Both the position numbers and the translations under genes were made by a program. A DNA stretch of 64,000 nt from Synergistaceae bacterium. GTDB taxonomy: Bacteria > Synergistota > Synergistia > Synergistales > Aminobacteriaceae. Location of the stretch: contig JAFUYQ010000019.1 in the NCBI GenBank assembly GCA_017470485.1, positions 58,891 to 122,890 on the forward strand, given 5' to 3'. Under the pieces are notes generated by a model, which was not told the origin of the DNA, made no database searches, and saw nothing but the letters and a program-made list of their open reading frames with translations. Each line of letters opens with the position of its first letter. Positions within the stretch are counted from its first letter, which is position 1. Below are positions 16,595-25,121 of this stretch, piece by piece.

Positions 16595-18182
16595 AAGGGC
16601 AGTTATCCTCATGGCCGGTGCATTGCTGGCCGTGATGGTGTACTTCTGGGGGCTTGGGAGCTACGGCTTCATTGACCCCGATGAGGGGCGTTACTCCGAA
16701 ATTCCAAGAGAGATGATAGAGTCGGGCGACTTCATAACGCCCAGACTGAATTACGTCAAATACTTCGAGAAACCTCCGCTTCATTACTGGCTCACCGCCG
16801 GAGCGTTCATGATACTAGGCGAGAACGAGTTTGCAGGAAGATTCTTCCCTGTCCTTGCCGGATTAGGGTGCTGCGCTCTTGCGTTCGTTCTGGCACGGAA
16901 GATTACAAGCTCAAAATATGCCGCCGCCCTCTCAGGATTGATATTAGCCTCGTCAGTCCTCTGGTACGGAACTTCAAGGATTAATCTCACCGATATGACG
17001 CTGACTTTCTTCTTCACCGCCGCAATGACCTGTTACTACTTCTGGAGCGTCAGCGGAAAAAAATTAATGCTCCTCTCATTCTATGCCTTCATGGCTCTGT
17101 CGGTACTCACTAAGGGGTTAATAGGTGTCGTCCTTCCGGGCGGTATAGCTCTGATTCACCTCATTTTAACAAAACAGTACAGGAAGATTGTACCCTTATT
17201 CACGCCGTCAGCGGTCGTATTATTTCTCGCCATAGTATCGCCGTACTTCATCGAGGTGTGCAGACGAAATTCAGATTACTTTGAGTTCTTTTTCATCAGG
17301 GAACACTTCCTAAGATATACAACGACTATTCATGCGCGTTATGAGCCGTTCTGGTTCTTCGTGCCGATAATTATCGCAGGGTTTATCCCTTGGACAGGGC
17401 TTCTCTGGGATTCAGTGAGGGCAGTTTTCGGGAAGTGCAGAATTATTGACAGGGACAGCGGAATTTTCTTAGGGCTTTGGGCGTTCATGCCGTTCGCGTT
17501 TTTCTCGGCCTCCGGCTCAAAGCTGATAACTTACATTTTACCCTGCATTCCCCCGTTGGCAGTCCTCGCCGGAGCGTCAATGTCAATTTTTGAGGGCAGG
17601 GAGTTCCGACGCTTCATCATCATCACTTCACTAATCTTAATCCCTGTCGCTTTAACAGGCTTCATACTCCCTTCTGCGAAAAATGACCCCGACTTCAACG
17701 CTATGGCTAAACCTGCCGTGTTACTTTCGGTAATGCTGTCAGTTTTCTGGGTGCTGTCGCTGTTCGCAGGAAAAAGCAAAATCATTCCTGCCTGCCTCTG
17801 CGTTACCGCGCTCCTCGCAATGTGGGCGGCCTCAGAAGCGTTCATTGTCGAAGGGAAATTACTCTCCCACAAAGAGTCAGCCGCTTTAGTTCCTGATGAC
17901 GCCGATGACGTTGTGGCATATCAGAATTTAATGCAGGGTCTGAACTGGTACACCAAACGCAGAACTGTAATCGCTGACACTCTCAATGAACTTGAGTTCG
18001 GAGCTGCTCAGGAAAAAAATCCTAAATGGTTCATCACCAGCAGGGACTTAGGGGAGCTTTGGCGTTCGGAAAGAAAAGTAATCGTGATTTCGCGCCGTAA
18101 AGATAACGACCTCGATAAAATAATCACTCCTCCTGTCCGCGAATGGTCAAACAGTGCCGATGTAGTCTTCACAAATTTCTGA
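16587..18182 (+). CDS. arnT: ArnT-like lipid A 4-aminoarabinose transferase (GT83)
   Basis: A polytopic membrane glycosyltransferase of about 531 residues. The first periplasmic loop carries IDPDEGRYSEIPREM (catalytic Asp-Glu region) and NYVKYFEKPPLHYW, both typical of the ArnT/PMT family. About twelve hydrophobic helices follow, then a C-terminal soluble part. Predicted role: transfer of L-Ara4N from undecaprenyl phosphate to lipid A phosphates in the periplasm, giving resistance to cationic peptides. The ATG at 16587 overlaps the decarboxylase stop and has GAGG upstream. No arnE/arnF flippase genes or ugd lie nearby. A generic GT83 transferase is the alternative. Confidence 0.82.
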   Translation: MSKRAVILMAGALLAVMVYFWGLGSYGFIDPDEGRYSEIPREMIESGDFITPRLNYVKYFEKPPLHYWLTAGAFMILGENEFAGRFFPVLAGLGCCALAFVLARKITSSKYAAALSGLILASSVLWYGTSRINLTDMTLTFFFTAAMTCYYFWSVSGKKLMLLSFYAFMALSVLTKGLIGVVLPGGIALIHLILTKQYRKIVPLFTPSAVVLFLAIVSPYFIEVCRRNSDYFEFFFIREHFLRYTTTIHARYEPFWFFVPIIIAGFIPWTGLLWDSVRAVFGKCRIIDRDSGIFLGLWAFMPFAFFSASGSKLITYILPCIPPLAVLAGASMSIFEGREFRRFIIITSLILIPVALTGFILPSAKNDPDFNAMAKPAVLLSVMLSVFWVLSLFAGKSKIIPACLCVTALLAMWAASEAFIVEGKLLSHKESAALVPDDADDVVAYQNLMQGLNWYTKRRTVIADTLNELEFGAAQEKNPKWFITSRDLGELWRSERKVIVISRRKDNDLDKIITPPVREWSNSADVVFTNF

Positions 18183-18193
18183 GAAATAAAAAT

Positions 18194-18225
18194 TCCCCCT
18201 GCCTCATCAACAGGGGGAGAAGAAT
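18194..18225. terminator. Bidirectional terminator between arnT and the cupin gene
   Basis: TCCCCCTG (18194-18201) pairs with CAGGGGGA (18211-18218). T-rich tracts lie on both sides (TTTTTC on the plus strand; TTTTTATTT on the minus strand), so the hairpin can end the arn operon and the convergent cupin gene. Its sequence closely resembles the hairpin at 1705-1730. Confidence 0.8.
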
Positions 18226-18234
18226 TTTTCTTAA

Positions 18235-19083
18235 TTACTTCTTCAATGCGTGGTTCTGCGCAATCAAATCAATGAACACTAAATCTTCAGTGCCGGTATT
18301 CTTCAAGGCATGTGATTCGCCCGCAACTGCTATCGTTACCGACTGAGGCCCAACAACATACTCGTTACCCTCGCTGTCAGTGAAAAGACCTTTTCCCGAA
18401 AGTATTATGTACGTGTCCTCGTTCGCGTCATGCTTGTGAAGTCCGATTGAGTCGCCCGGTTTTAACGTCATTAACCCGATTTCCTTGATGGCCTGATTAC
18501 TGTCAGCCTGTTCGCGCCTGAAAGCGAATTTCCCGTAGAGCGTCCCTTCACCAGTACCGCCTGCGTGTTCAACGTTCTTGTCGAAAAGTTTTCCGAAAGG
18601 GAAATACTGAGCTGTCGGGTTAGCCTTTATCGCCTCAAGGTCAGCCGAATTGTTCTTTGCGATTATGTCAAGGAATACTAAATCGCTGTCATAGAGATTC
18701 GCAAGTCCGTGCTTCTGTCCCGGTCTGGCTATCGTCATGTCGCCTTCCCTGACTACCCACGCATTGCCGTTGCCATCAGTGAATACTCCCGTTCCCGAAA
18801 GAATGAGGTAAGCGTCCTCATTGTCATTGTGTCCGTGAAGACCGATATACGCGCCGGGTTTCAACGTCATGAAGCCTATCTCTTTGATAGCGTCCTCATC
18901 GCGCGCATTGTCCCTCACAAACGAAAACTCGCCGTGAAGAGTCCCTTTTCCTCCTGCCACGTTTTCCTTGTCGAGTTCGGTCAGTTCCGTAACAGTCCAG
19001 CACTGTCCGTGTTTAACCGGCTCGGCAAACGCACATGATGCCGTTCCCAGAACCGCAAGCAGAAAAGCAATATATTTTTTCAT
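18235..19083 (-). CDS. Secreted tandem double-cupin protein
   Basis: A 282-residue protein with a signal peptide (MKKYIAFLLAVLGTASCAFA, cleavage after about residue 20). Two homologous cupin_2 units follow: IKEIGFMTLKPGAYIGLHGH with NEDAYLILSGTGVFTD (about residues 65-110), and IKEIGLMTLKPGDSIGLHKH with NEDTYIILSGKGLFTD (about 196-240). Each keeps the metal-binding His-x-His and downstream Glu and His pattern. The near-identity of the halves shows an internal duplication. It acts outside the cytoplasmic membrane; substrate unknown. Small-molecule binding or isomerase activity are the usual roles of such cupins. It is a single-gene unit ended by a shared terminator. Confidence 0.8.
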   Translation of the reverse strand: MKKYIAFLLAVLGTASCAFAEPVKHGQCWTVTELTELDKENVAGGKGTLHGEFSFVRDNARDEDAIKEIGFMTLKPGAYIGLHGHNDNEDAYLILSGTGVFTDGNGNAWVVREGDMTIARPGQKHGLANLYDSDLVFLDIIAKNNSADLEAIKANPTAQYFPFGKLFDKNVEHAGGTGEGTLYGKFAFRREQADSNQAIKEIGLMTLKPGDSIGLHKHDANEDTYIILSGKGLFTDSEGNEYVVGPQSVTIAVAGESHALKNTGTEDLVFIDLIAQNHALKK

Positions 19084-19192
19084 TGATATACCTCCGTATG
19101 AATTAGTGATACGGATATTCTACAACAATACGGCAAATACATTCCGTATCGCGTAAAATAAGAAGACATTAATTTTTTATGGAGGCGGCAAT

Positions 19193-20884
19193 TTGTTAAG
19201 AGATTATCAGGTAAGGGCAATCCGCGAAACATACAAATGGCTTCGCGAGAACAAAGGCAATCCCTGCATAGTAGCCCCGACAGGTTCGGGAAAAGCTCAC
19301 ATCATTGCAGGTTTCTGCGAGAACATATTGAAGACTTACCCTGACGCAAAAATTTTAGTGCTTTCACACGTCAAGGAATTACTCGTTCAGGACGCTGAGA
19401 AAATTAAACTTGCATGGCCGAAAGCACCGCTGGCAATTTACAGCGCAGGCTTGGGAACTAAAGAGACAGACTCAATCACCGTTGCAGGAATACAATCAAT
19501 CTGGCGGAAATCCGAAGAGTTAGGGCATGTCGATATGGTCATAGTCGATGAGGCTCACATGATTCAGAACGATGACGAGGGAATGTACCGGCGTTTGCTC
19601 TCATCGCTGAAGGAGATTAACCCAAGACTCAGAATGATAGGATTGACCGCTACCCCTTACAGACTGGGGCAGGGGCTTCTCACTGAGGGGGAGGACGCGA
19701 TATTTCAGGCGTTGATTGAGCCTGTAACCATTGAAGAATTAGTTGGCAGAAAATTTCTTGCCCGTCTCACTTCGACATTCACAGATCTGAAAATGAACGT
19801 TGAAGGAATAAAGAAGGTACAGGGCGATTACGAGAAGCAGGAATTGGAGTCGCGTGTCAACAGTTCGGACATTAACACGAAAGTTGTCGAGGAGACTATC
19901 AGGCGAGCCGGAAACCGTACTGCATGGCTTGTATTCTGCGTGAGTATCTCACATGCTGAGGCAATGCGCGACGAGTTCATAGCGCACGGAGTGAATGCGG
20001 CCGCCATAACCAGCAAAACTTCATCAGAGGAACGCGCAAGGATTTTCGCGGACTTCAAGGCCGGAAAAATTCGCGCCGTAACAAATGTAGGAGTAGCGAC
20101 AACAGGCTTTGATTACCCTGATATTGACGTTATTGTTATGGCGAGGCCGACTCTTTCGCCGGGACTCTATATTCAGATGAGCGGTCGCGGAATGAGGGTT
20201 AAGAGTCCGGGACATCATCAGGACTGTTTAGTGTTGGATTTTGCCGGGAACATTGCGCGTCATGGAGCTGTTACGAAAATCATTCCGCCGCGCCGAACCG
20301 TTAAGACCGGCAGAAAATCATCTCAGGAACTCGGCGACATGTTCAAGGTCTGCCCCAAGTGCCGGAAAACAGTCATGAAACGCGCAAGAGAATGCGTGCA
20401 TTGCGGACATATTTTCAGCGGCCTGTCGGATTTGAGCGTCTCGCAGGACATAATGGGAATGGACAGCGTCAATGAGCCTGAAGCAGCGCAGGAACAGTCT
20501 CAGTCATCGGGCATTCAGCACATGAAGGTAGTCTCATGGTTCTGGAAGGTTATTTACAGGCGGAAGGACAGTATGCCGATATTGAGGGTTGACTTTTACG
20601 GCGAGGATAAACTTCAGGGGCCTAAGCAGTTATTCCTTTACCTCATGCAGGAGGACGGCGCAAGGGACAGAGCCTACAGGCAGTTAAAAAGTCTATTGCA
20701 GGGCGTGAAAGTTCCTGAGCTTGAGAAAATTAATGATGTTAAAGTTCTTTATGAACTGGCGCAGACGATAAGAGAGAATTTTGAACCGCCGTCATGGATT
20801 GAGTACAAAGAGGAAGTAAAAGAAGACGGAAGGATACACTTCACGATAAATAAATGGGGCTGGGACGAGCAGAAGAGCAATTAA
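19193..20884 (+). CDS. DEAD/DEAH-box helicase with C-terminal zinc ribbon
   Basis: A 563-residue superfamily 2 helicase. Motif I is APTGSGKAH (28-36), motif II VDEAH (118-122), motif III GLTATPYR, and motif VI QMSGRGMR (about 328-335). A four-Cys zinc ribbon (CPKC, CVHC; residues 387-404) follows, then a roughly 150-residue C-terminal domain. In motif I the usual Ser/Thr after the Lys is Ala (codon 19295-19297), which should weaken Mg-ATP binding. Translation starts at TTG with GGAGG upstream. The gene resembles the ResIII-type helicases often seen in phages and mobile elements, but it stands alone here. It ends four bases inside the convergent deacetylase gene. Confidence 0.8.
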   Translation: MLRDYQVRAIRETYKWLRENKGNPCIVAPTGSGKAHIIAGFCENILKTYPDAKILVLSHVKELLVQDAEKIKLAWPKAPLAIYSAGLGTKETDSITVAGIQSIWRKSEELGHVDMVIVDEAHMIQNDDEGMYRRLLSSLKEINPRLRMIGLTATPYRLGQGLLTEGEDAIFQALIEPVTIEELVGRKFLARLTSTFTDLKMNVEGIKKVQGDYEKQELESRVNSSDINTKVVEETIRRAGNRTAWLVFCVSISHAEAMRDEFIAHGVNAAAITSKTSSEERARIFADFKAGKIRAVTNVGVATTGFDYPDIDVIVMARPTLSPGLYIQMSGRGMRVKSPGHHQDCLVLDFAGNIARHGAVTKIIPPRRTVKTGRKSSQELGDMFKVCPKCRKTVMKRARECVHCGHIFSGLSDLSVSQDIMGMDSVNEPEAAQEQSQSSGIQHMKVVSWFWKVIYRRKDSMPILRVDFYGEDKLQGPKQLFLYLMQEDGARDRAYRQLKSLLQGVKVPELEKINDVKVLYELAQTIRENFEPPSWIEYKEEVKEDGRIHFTINKWGWDEQKSN

Positions 20885-21561
20885 GTTCTTCCGCCGTTCC
20901 ACAAGTCTTCAAGCCTTACGATCGTAAATCCTCTTCTGTGAAGTTCCCTGATAATTCTGGGCAGTGCCTCGACGGTGTTAGGCGTTCCCGAGTGCATGAG
21001 GATAATATCGCCGTTTCTGACGCTTCCAGCAACGATGTTGTAGATTTCTTCGGGAGGTCTTCCGGTGTAATCGGCAGTGTTGAGCGACCAGAGGCCGAGA
21101 GGAAGATTCATGCGCCTCATAGCGTTGAATATCTCCATGTTGAAGTGGCCTCCGGGCGGACGAAGGAATCTAGTTTTCCTAATGCCTAAATTTTCGAGAA
21201 CTTCATCACATCTTTCGGCCTGACGGACGATGTGAGCGGTATGATCCTGATATAGTCTAGGGTGAGTGTAGGTATGATTGGCGATTTCGTAGCCCTGACG
21301 GTGGAGCATGAGGGTAACGGGGCTGTTACGGTCAGCGAATTTCCCGACAAGAAAGAATGTTGCCTTTACATCAAAGCTGCTGAGTACCGCGTCAATTTCC
21401 TGCATACCAGTTTCGCGAGGGCCGTCATCGAAGGTAAGCACTACTTCTTTAATGAAGGGATTGCCTTTAGCGATACCGTATTTTGAGCGTTCGGCAGTCA
21501 GAGGCCCCCATTCTATGAACATGAACACTGCCAGTGAGATTAGCATTAATCTTCGCAACAT
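20881..21561 (-). CDS. Exported polysaccharide deacetylase (NodB domain)
   Basis: A 226-residue protein with an N-terminal hydrophobic segment (residues 4-18) acting as signal peptide or anchor. The NodB domain follows: VVLTFDDGPRE (catalytic and metal Asp), HTYTHP (metal His pair), RFLRPPGGHFN, and DIILMHSG (final catalytic His). This is the complete catalytic set of CE4 deacetylases, which act on peptidoglycan, chitin-like or exopolysaccharide N-acetyl groups. Substrate not decidable. It converges with the helicase with a 4-base overlap and has no operon partner. Confidence 0.82.
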   Translation of the reverse strand: MLRRLMLISLAVFMFIEWGPLTAERSKYGIAKGNPFIKEVVLTFDDGPRETGMQEIDAVLSSFDVKATFFLVGKFADRNSPVTLMLHRQGYEIANHTYTHPRLYQDHTAHIVRQAERCDEVLENLGIRKTRFLRPPGGHFNMEIFNAMRRMNLPLGLWSLNTADYTGRPPEEIYNIVAGSVRNGDIILMHSGTPNTVEALPRIIRELHRRGFTIVRLEDLWNGGRT

Positions 21562-21619
21562 GAATGAAAAAATCTCCCTAGTAAAAATTTTGAAGTGATT
21601 ATAGCATTTGAAAGCATAG

Positions 21620-21625
21620 TATAAT
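21620..21625 (+). promoter_or_regulatory. Candidate -10 element for the toxin gene
   Basis: A perfect TATAAT lies 27 bases upstream of the toxin start codon. A good -35 hexamer is not evident at 16-18 bases. Confidence 0.35.
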
Positions 21626-21651
21626 CAGCGAAAAAATTTTGTGAGGCCGTA

Positions 21652-22002
21652 ATGAACAATTTTGAGGTAGTTTTTTATGAAAAGGCTAATGGTGAAGAAC
21701 CGGCGAAGGAGTTTCTGCTTAGTCTTGATGAAAAAATGAGAATAAAGATGTTACGCATTATTTCATTGCTTGAAACAAACGGCATTAAACTCCGTAAACC
21801 GTTCTCGGAACATCTGGAGGACGGAATATTTGAACTCAGGGCGCAATTCGGCTCAGATATTTCGCGGATTATGTATTTTTTCTTTTACGGAGGCCGTATA
21901 ATACTTACGCACGGATTTATTAAGAAAACACAGAAAACTCCCCGAAAAGAAATTGAGAAAGCAAAAATTTACAGAGATGATTACATAAAACGGGAGGGAT
22001 AA
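21652..22002 (+). CDS. HigB/RelE-family toxin (phage Gp49-like)
   Basis: A 116-residue protein with the RelE/HigB fold pattern: FEVVFYEKANGEEPAKEFLL, a helix pair, LRKPFSEHLEDGIFELRAQF, RIMYFFFYGGRIILTHGFIK and KKTQKTPRKEIEKAKIYRDD. The conserved basic residues of the C-terminal strand and helix (ELR, K..KTP..E...A) are present, so the toxin may be active; family members cut mRNA on the ribosome. The antitoxin follows after four bases in the toxin-first order usual for higBA. That antitoxin is truncated (next entry). Confidence 0.82.
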   Translation: MNNFEVVFYEKANGEEPAKEFLLSLDEKMRIKMLRIISLLETNGIKLRKPFSEHLEDGIFELRAQFGSDISRIMYFFFYGGRIILTHGFIKKTQKTPRKEIEKAKIYRDDYIKREG

Positions 22003-22006
22003 ACGA

Positions 22007-22168
22007 ATGACTACCTTCAGAGAATTTCTTAAAGAGCAGCTCCAAGATGAGCACTTCCGGCGCGAATACGAAGGTACAGAGTTTGAGTGGAATATCATTC
22101 AGCAGTTGATAGACGCTCAAAATGCTTCAGAAGAAACACAGGAAGAACTTTCAGCTCAGGCAGTATAA
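22007..22168 (+). CDS. Truncated HigA-like antitoxin lacking its helix-turn-helix
   Basis: A 53-residue frame, ATG at 22007, with GGGAGG at 21992-21997. The N-terminus MTTFREFLKEQLQDEHFRRE and WNIIQQLIDAQNASEETQEE are typical of the XRE-family antitoxins paired with HigB toxins. In complete relatives (about 95-105 residues) the sequence continues from TQEEL into the helix-turn-helix. Here it stops after SAQAV. No continuation in any frame is visible before the hairpin at 22172. The retained helix might still bind the toxin, but DNA binding and autoregulation should be lost. A 3' deletion is the likely cause. Confidence 0.65.
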   Translation: MTTFREFLKEQLQDEHFRREYEGTEFEWNIIQQLIDAQNASEETQEELSAQAV

Positions 22169-22171
22169 AAA

Positions 22172-22200
22172 TGCCTCCCCCGAAAATTTCAGAGGAGGCA
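22172..22200 (-). terminator. Terminator of the ftsH operon
   Basis: TGCCTCC (22172-22178) pairs with GGAGGCA (22194-22200). On the minus strand the hairpin is followed by TTTTTAT, just after the ftsH stop. On the plus strand the T tract is poor, so it serves the toxin unit weakly at best. Confidence 0.7.
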
Positions 22201-22216
22201 CTGAAATTTCAGCGTA

Positions 22217-24103
22217 TTAATCCTGAGTTTCGTTCTTTTCGCGGTCAACGATGGCTTTTATCTCATCGCTGTTAATGACCTCTTTATCCTGCAAAACTCC
22301 GGCGACCTCGTGAAGAACTTTCTCATGTTCCCTGAGAATCGACTCGGCTTTTTCCTGAGCCTCACTGACGAGGCGTTTAATCTCCGTGTCAATAACATCT
22401 GCTGTCCCGTCGCCGATGTCGTTTCGGACTTCAGTGTTCCCCGAAAGGTACATCATTGACGGAGAAGCGTAGCGTACCGGCCCCAGCTTCTCGGACATTC
22501 CGAACTCAGTAACCATTCGCCTTGCGGTTTCGGTAGCGCGTTCGAGGTCATTGGACGCTCCCGTCGAAGGTTCGCCGAAAATCAGAAGTTCCGCAGCCCT
22601 TCCGCCAAGCATTACTGCCATTCTGGTTTGAAGTTCCGCCTCAGTAACGAGGTATTTATCCTCGCTGGGCATGTTGAGGGTGTAGCCCAACGCTCCTTTA
22701 GTCGTCGGGATTATGCTGACTTTGTGAACTGGGTCAGAGCCCGGAAGATAGCACGAGACTAAAGCATGTCCCGTTTCATGATAAGCGACTTTCTTCCTGA
22801 CCTCTGGAGTTAATGGGGTCTTCCTCTGAAGTCCTGCCACAACTCTTTCGATTGCGAGGTCAAAATCATTCATTGAGACTTTATCGGCCTTTCGTCTTGC
22901 GGCGAGTAGCGAGGCTTCATTAGCGATGTTGGCGAGGTCAGCACCCGAAAATCCCGGCGTAACCTTAGCGATTGACTTGAGGTTAATTTCGGGGTCAAGC
23001 GGTAAATTCTTCGTGTGAATCTTGAGTATCTCCTCGCGCCCTTCCTCTGTCGGGAGAACAACTTGAATCTGTCTGTCGAATCTTCCCGGCCTCATTAACG
23101 CCTGATCGAGAATCTCCGGCCTGTTAGTTGCGCCCATGATTACAACGCCGTTGTTCTGCTCGAAACCGTCCATTTCGGCCAAAAGCTGATTGAGAGTAGC
23201 TTCCTGTTCCGAATTGCTGTTGAAGTTCCTCATTCTCGACTGCCCTATAGCGTCAATCTCATCAACAAAGATTATGCAGGGAGCTTTTTTCTTAGCCTGC
23301 TCGAATAAATCCCTTACTCTTGCGGCACCGACACCCACGAACATTTCAACGAAGCTCGAACCTGTGATGAAGAAGAACGGAACGCCTGCCTCGCCTGCAC
23401 AGGCTTTAGCGAGAAGTGTCTTTCCAGTACCGGGAGGGCCTACGAGAAGAACGCCTCTGGGGAGTTTTGCGCCGAACTTGTCGAATCTCTTAGGCTCTTT
23501 GAGGAAGTCGATAATCTCTCTTAGTTCGACCTCTGCTTCGCCAGCACCGCCGATGTCGCTGAAGTGAACTCCGCTCATTTCGCCCTGAAGCTCTTTAGCC
23601 CTGCTCCGCCCGAAAGTGAATATTCCTCCGCCTATGCCGCCGCCTCCGTGCATATTCTTAAAGATGAAGTACCATATTATGATTAACGGCAGCATGGGTA
23701 AAAGAATGCCCATGAGGAGATCGATTAATCCGTCTTTGTTAGCGATCCCGCCGAATTTTATGTCTGAGCTTGCGAGTCGTTCAATCAGAAACGGATCTGT
23801 TAATCTTACGGCACTCTTTATATTTTCCTGAGACTTAGAGCGTTTATTGTTGAGGATTTTACCGCCGACAATAGGGCGTTTATCGGTGCTTATATTTTCT
23901 TTGAGGGCATAAATTATTCTTGAGTCGGTGATGTCAACGTTCTCGATTTTCTGGCTGTTGAGGTCAGCAAGAAATTCGCTGTACGGGACTTCAGTTTTGC
24001 TTTCGGTGTAGGGCTTGTAGACGTACTCGGCGAAAAGCCACGCAACTATTAAGGCCACCAGAAAATACCATACTGAAAATTTTTGTCCTTTGTTCATGTT
24101 CAT
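22217..24103 (-). CDS. ftsH: ATP-dependent zinc metalloprotease FtsH
   Basis: A 628-residue membrane protease. There is an N-terminal membrane helix (10-27), a periplasmic domain, a second helix (128-147), and a Gly-rich linker. The AAA+ module has Walker A GPPGTGKT (222-229), Walker B IIFVDEID (277-284) and second region of homology MRPGRFDRQ (337-345). The zinc protease site is HETGH (442-446). All key residues are present and the length is typical. It degrades misfolded membrane proteins and regulatory substrates; in many diderm bacteria it also turns over LpxC, whose gene lies at 59333. It is the last gene of the minus-strand housekeeping cluster. Confidence 0.95.
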   Translation of the reverse strand: MNMNKGQKFSVWYFLVALIVAWLFAEYVYKPYTESKTEVPYSEFLADLNSQKIENVDITDSRIIYALKENISTDKRPIVGGKILNNKRSKSQENIKSAVRLTDPFLIERLASSDIKFGGIANKDGLIDLLMGILLPMLPLIIIWYFIFKNMHGGGGIGGGIFTFGRSRAKELQGEMSGVHFSDIGGAGEAEVELREIIDFLKEPKRFDKFGAKLPRGVLLVGPPGTGKTLLAKACAGEAGVPFFFITGSSFVEMFVGVGAARVRDLFEQAKKKAPCIIFVDEIDAIGQSRMRNFNSNSEQEATLNQLLAEMDGFEQNNGVVIMGATNRPEILDQALMRPGRFDRQIQVVLPTEEGREEILKIHTKNLPLDPEINLKSIAKVTPGFSGADLANIANEASLLAARRKADKVSMNDFDLAIERVVAGLQRKTPLTPEVRKKVAYHETGHALVSCYLPGSDPVHKVSIIPTTKGALGYTLNMPSEDKYLVTEAELQTRMAVMLGGRAAELLIFGEPSTGASNDLERATETARRMVTEFGMSEKLGPVRYASPSMMYLSGNTEVRNDIGDGTADVIDTEIKRLVSEAQEKAESILREHEKVLHEVAGVLQDKEVINSDEIKAIVDREKNETQD

Positions 24104-24123
24104 AAAAATATCTCCTGTGAAAA

Positions 24124-24564
24124 TTAAAGTCTTGCGCTTCTTAAAATAGCTCTGCCGCCCTCATTGCGTCTTGTTCTGTTTCTGAGGCGGTCAAATTCTT
24201 CTGAAAATCTCTCTCTTTCCGAACTGCTTACCGGCATAGCGTCAAGAAAATTATTCACTTTTTCTTCGAGCTGGTCAACTTCCTTAGTGCCGGGCGGAAC
24301 GGTTCTGCCGATATTCTTGAGGCTCATGAGGGCGGTTTCGGCGATTAAAACGGCCATGTCATGAAGGTCTTTGCTGTCATCGTCGGAAGTGTCAGGTTTC
24401 TTTTCGATTTTTATTCTTGTCGCGAAGCAAAGAAAGCCCACAGTAACGGAAAGCCATGCGGCACCAAGATCATTTTTCCCCGAACTGAACATGTAACCGG
24501 CGAATATTGCGGTAATGATACCGGCGCAGAAAAGAAACCAGCGTAAAAATTTATCGAGAGTCAT
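24124..24564 (-). CDS. Small membrane protein of unknown function
   Basis: A 146-residue protein with two N-terminal membrane helices (about residues 8-26 and 32-50) followed by a charged, helical cytoplasmic tail with acidic stretch KPDTSDDDSKD and an Arg-rich end. I do not recognise a family. Its ATG overlaps the gmk stop by four bases and it precedes ftsH by 20 bases, so it is co-expressed with both. A cofactor or adaptor of FtsH is possible from position only. Confidence 0.6.
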   Translation of the reverse strand: MTLDKFLRWFLFCAGIITAIFAGYMFSSGKNDLGAAWLSVTVGFLCFATRIKIEKKPDTSDDDSKDLHDMAVLIAETALMSLKNIGRTVPPGTKEVDQLEEKVNNFLDAMPVSSSERERFSEEFDRLRNRTRRNEGGRAILRSARL

Positions 24565-25115
24565 AATATTATTTTTCTCAGTTCCTCACATGCAGAGTCT
24601 AAATCGTCATTCACTATAACATAATCGTATTTATCTTTAAGTTCAAGCTCTTTCAATGCGTTATTGAGCCGGACGCTAATGCTCTCGGAAGACTCGGTAT
24701 TTCTTCCAGTGAGTCGGCGTTCGAGTTCCTCAACGCTCGGTGGCGCAACGAATATCAGAACCGCATCGGGCATTTTCTCTTTTACCTGTAATGCTCCCTG
24801 AACGTCAATTTCGAGTAAAACGTCATTGCCCTTCTCAAGTTCATTCACAACGTCAGCCTTCAGCGTCCCGTAAAAATCCTCGTGGACATGGGCATACTCA
24901 AGGAATAATCCCTGAGAGATGTCCTCTTTGAATTTTTCGCGGGATATAAATCTGTATTCAACGCCGTCAGTTTCGCCGTCTCTGGGTTTCCGTGTGGTGC
25001 AAGAGATTGAGTATTTCAAGGTTGGAATGCCGTTGAGGGCGTTTTCTCTGAGAGTTCCTTTGCCTACGCCGCTGGGGCCTGAAAGTACGAATAATTTTCC
25101 TAATTTTATGGTCAT
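24561..25115 (-). CDS. gmk: Guanylate kinase
   Basis: A 184-residue kinase converting GMP and ATP to GDP and ADP. Walker A is SGPSGVGKGT (about 13-22), and the GMP-binding region SCTTRKPRDGETDGVEYRF is intact, as is LEIDVQGALQVK. The C-terminus is slightly shorter than the usual 200 or so residues. Position after yicC is a conserved arrangement (yicC-gmk). It starts six bases after yicC. Confidence 0.92.
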   Translation of the reverse strand: MTIKLGKLFVLSGPSGVGKGTLRENALNGIPTLKYSISCTTRKPRDGETDGVEYRFISREKFKEDISQGLFLEYAHVHEDFYGTLKADVVNELEKGNDVLLEIDVQGALQVKEKMPDAVLIFVAPPSVEELERRLTGRNTESSESISVRLNNALKELELKDKYDYVIVNDDLDSACEELRKIIL

Positions 25116-25121
25116 GATGTC

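Noticed and set aside
19193..20884. Prophage or defence island signalled by the helicase
   Set aside because: No phage structural gene, integrase, methylase or nuclease nearby; the gene stands alone between metabolic and envelope genes.
23190..23567. Plus-strand 125-residue open frame inside ftsH
   Set aside because: Antisense to strongly conserved FtsH sequence; codon shadow.
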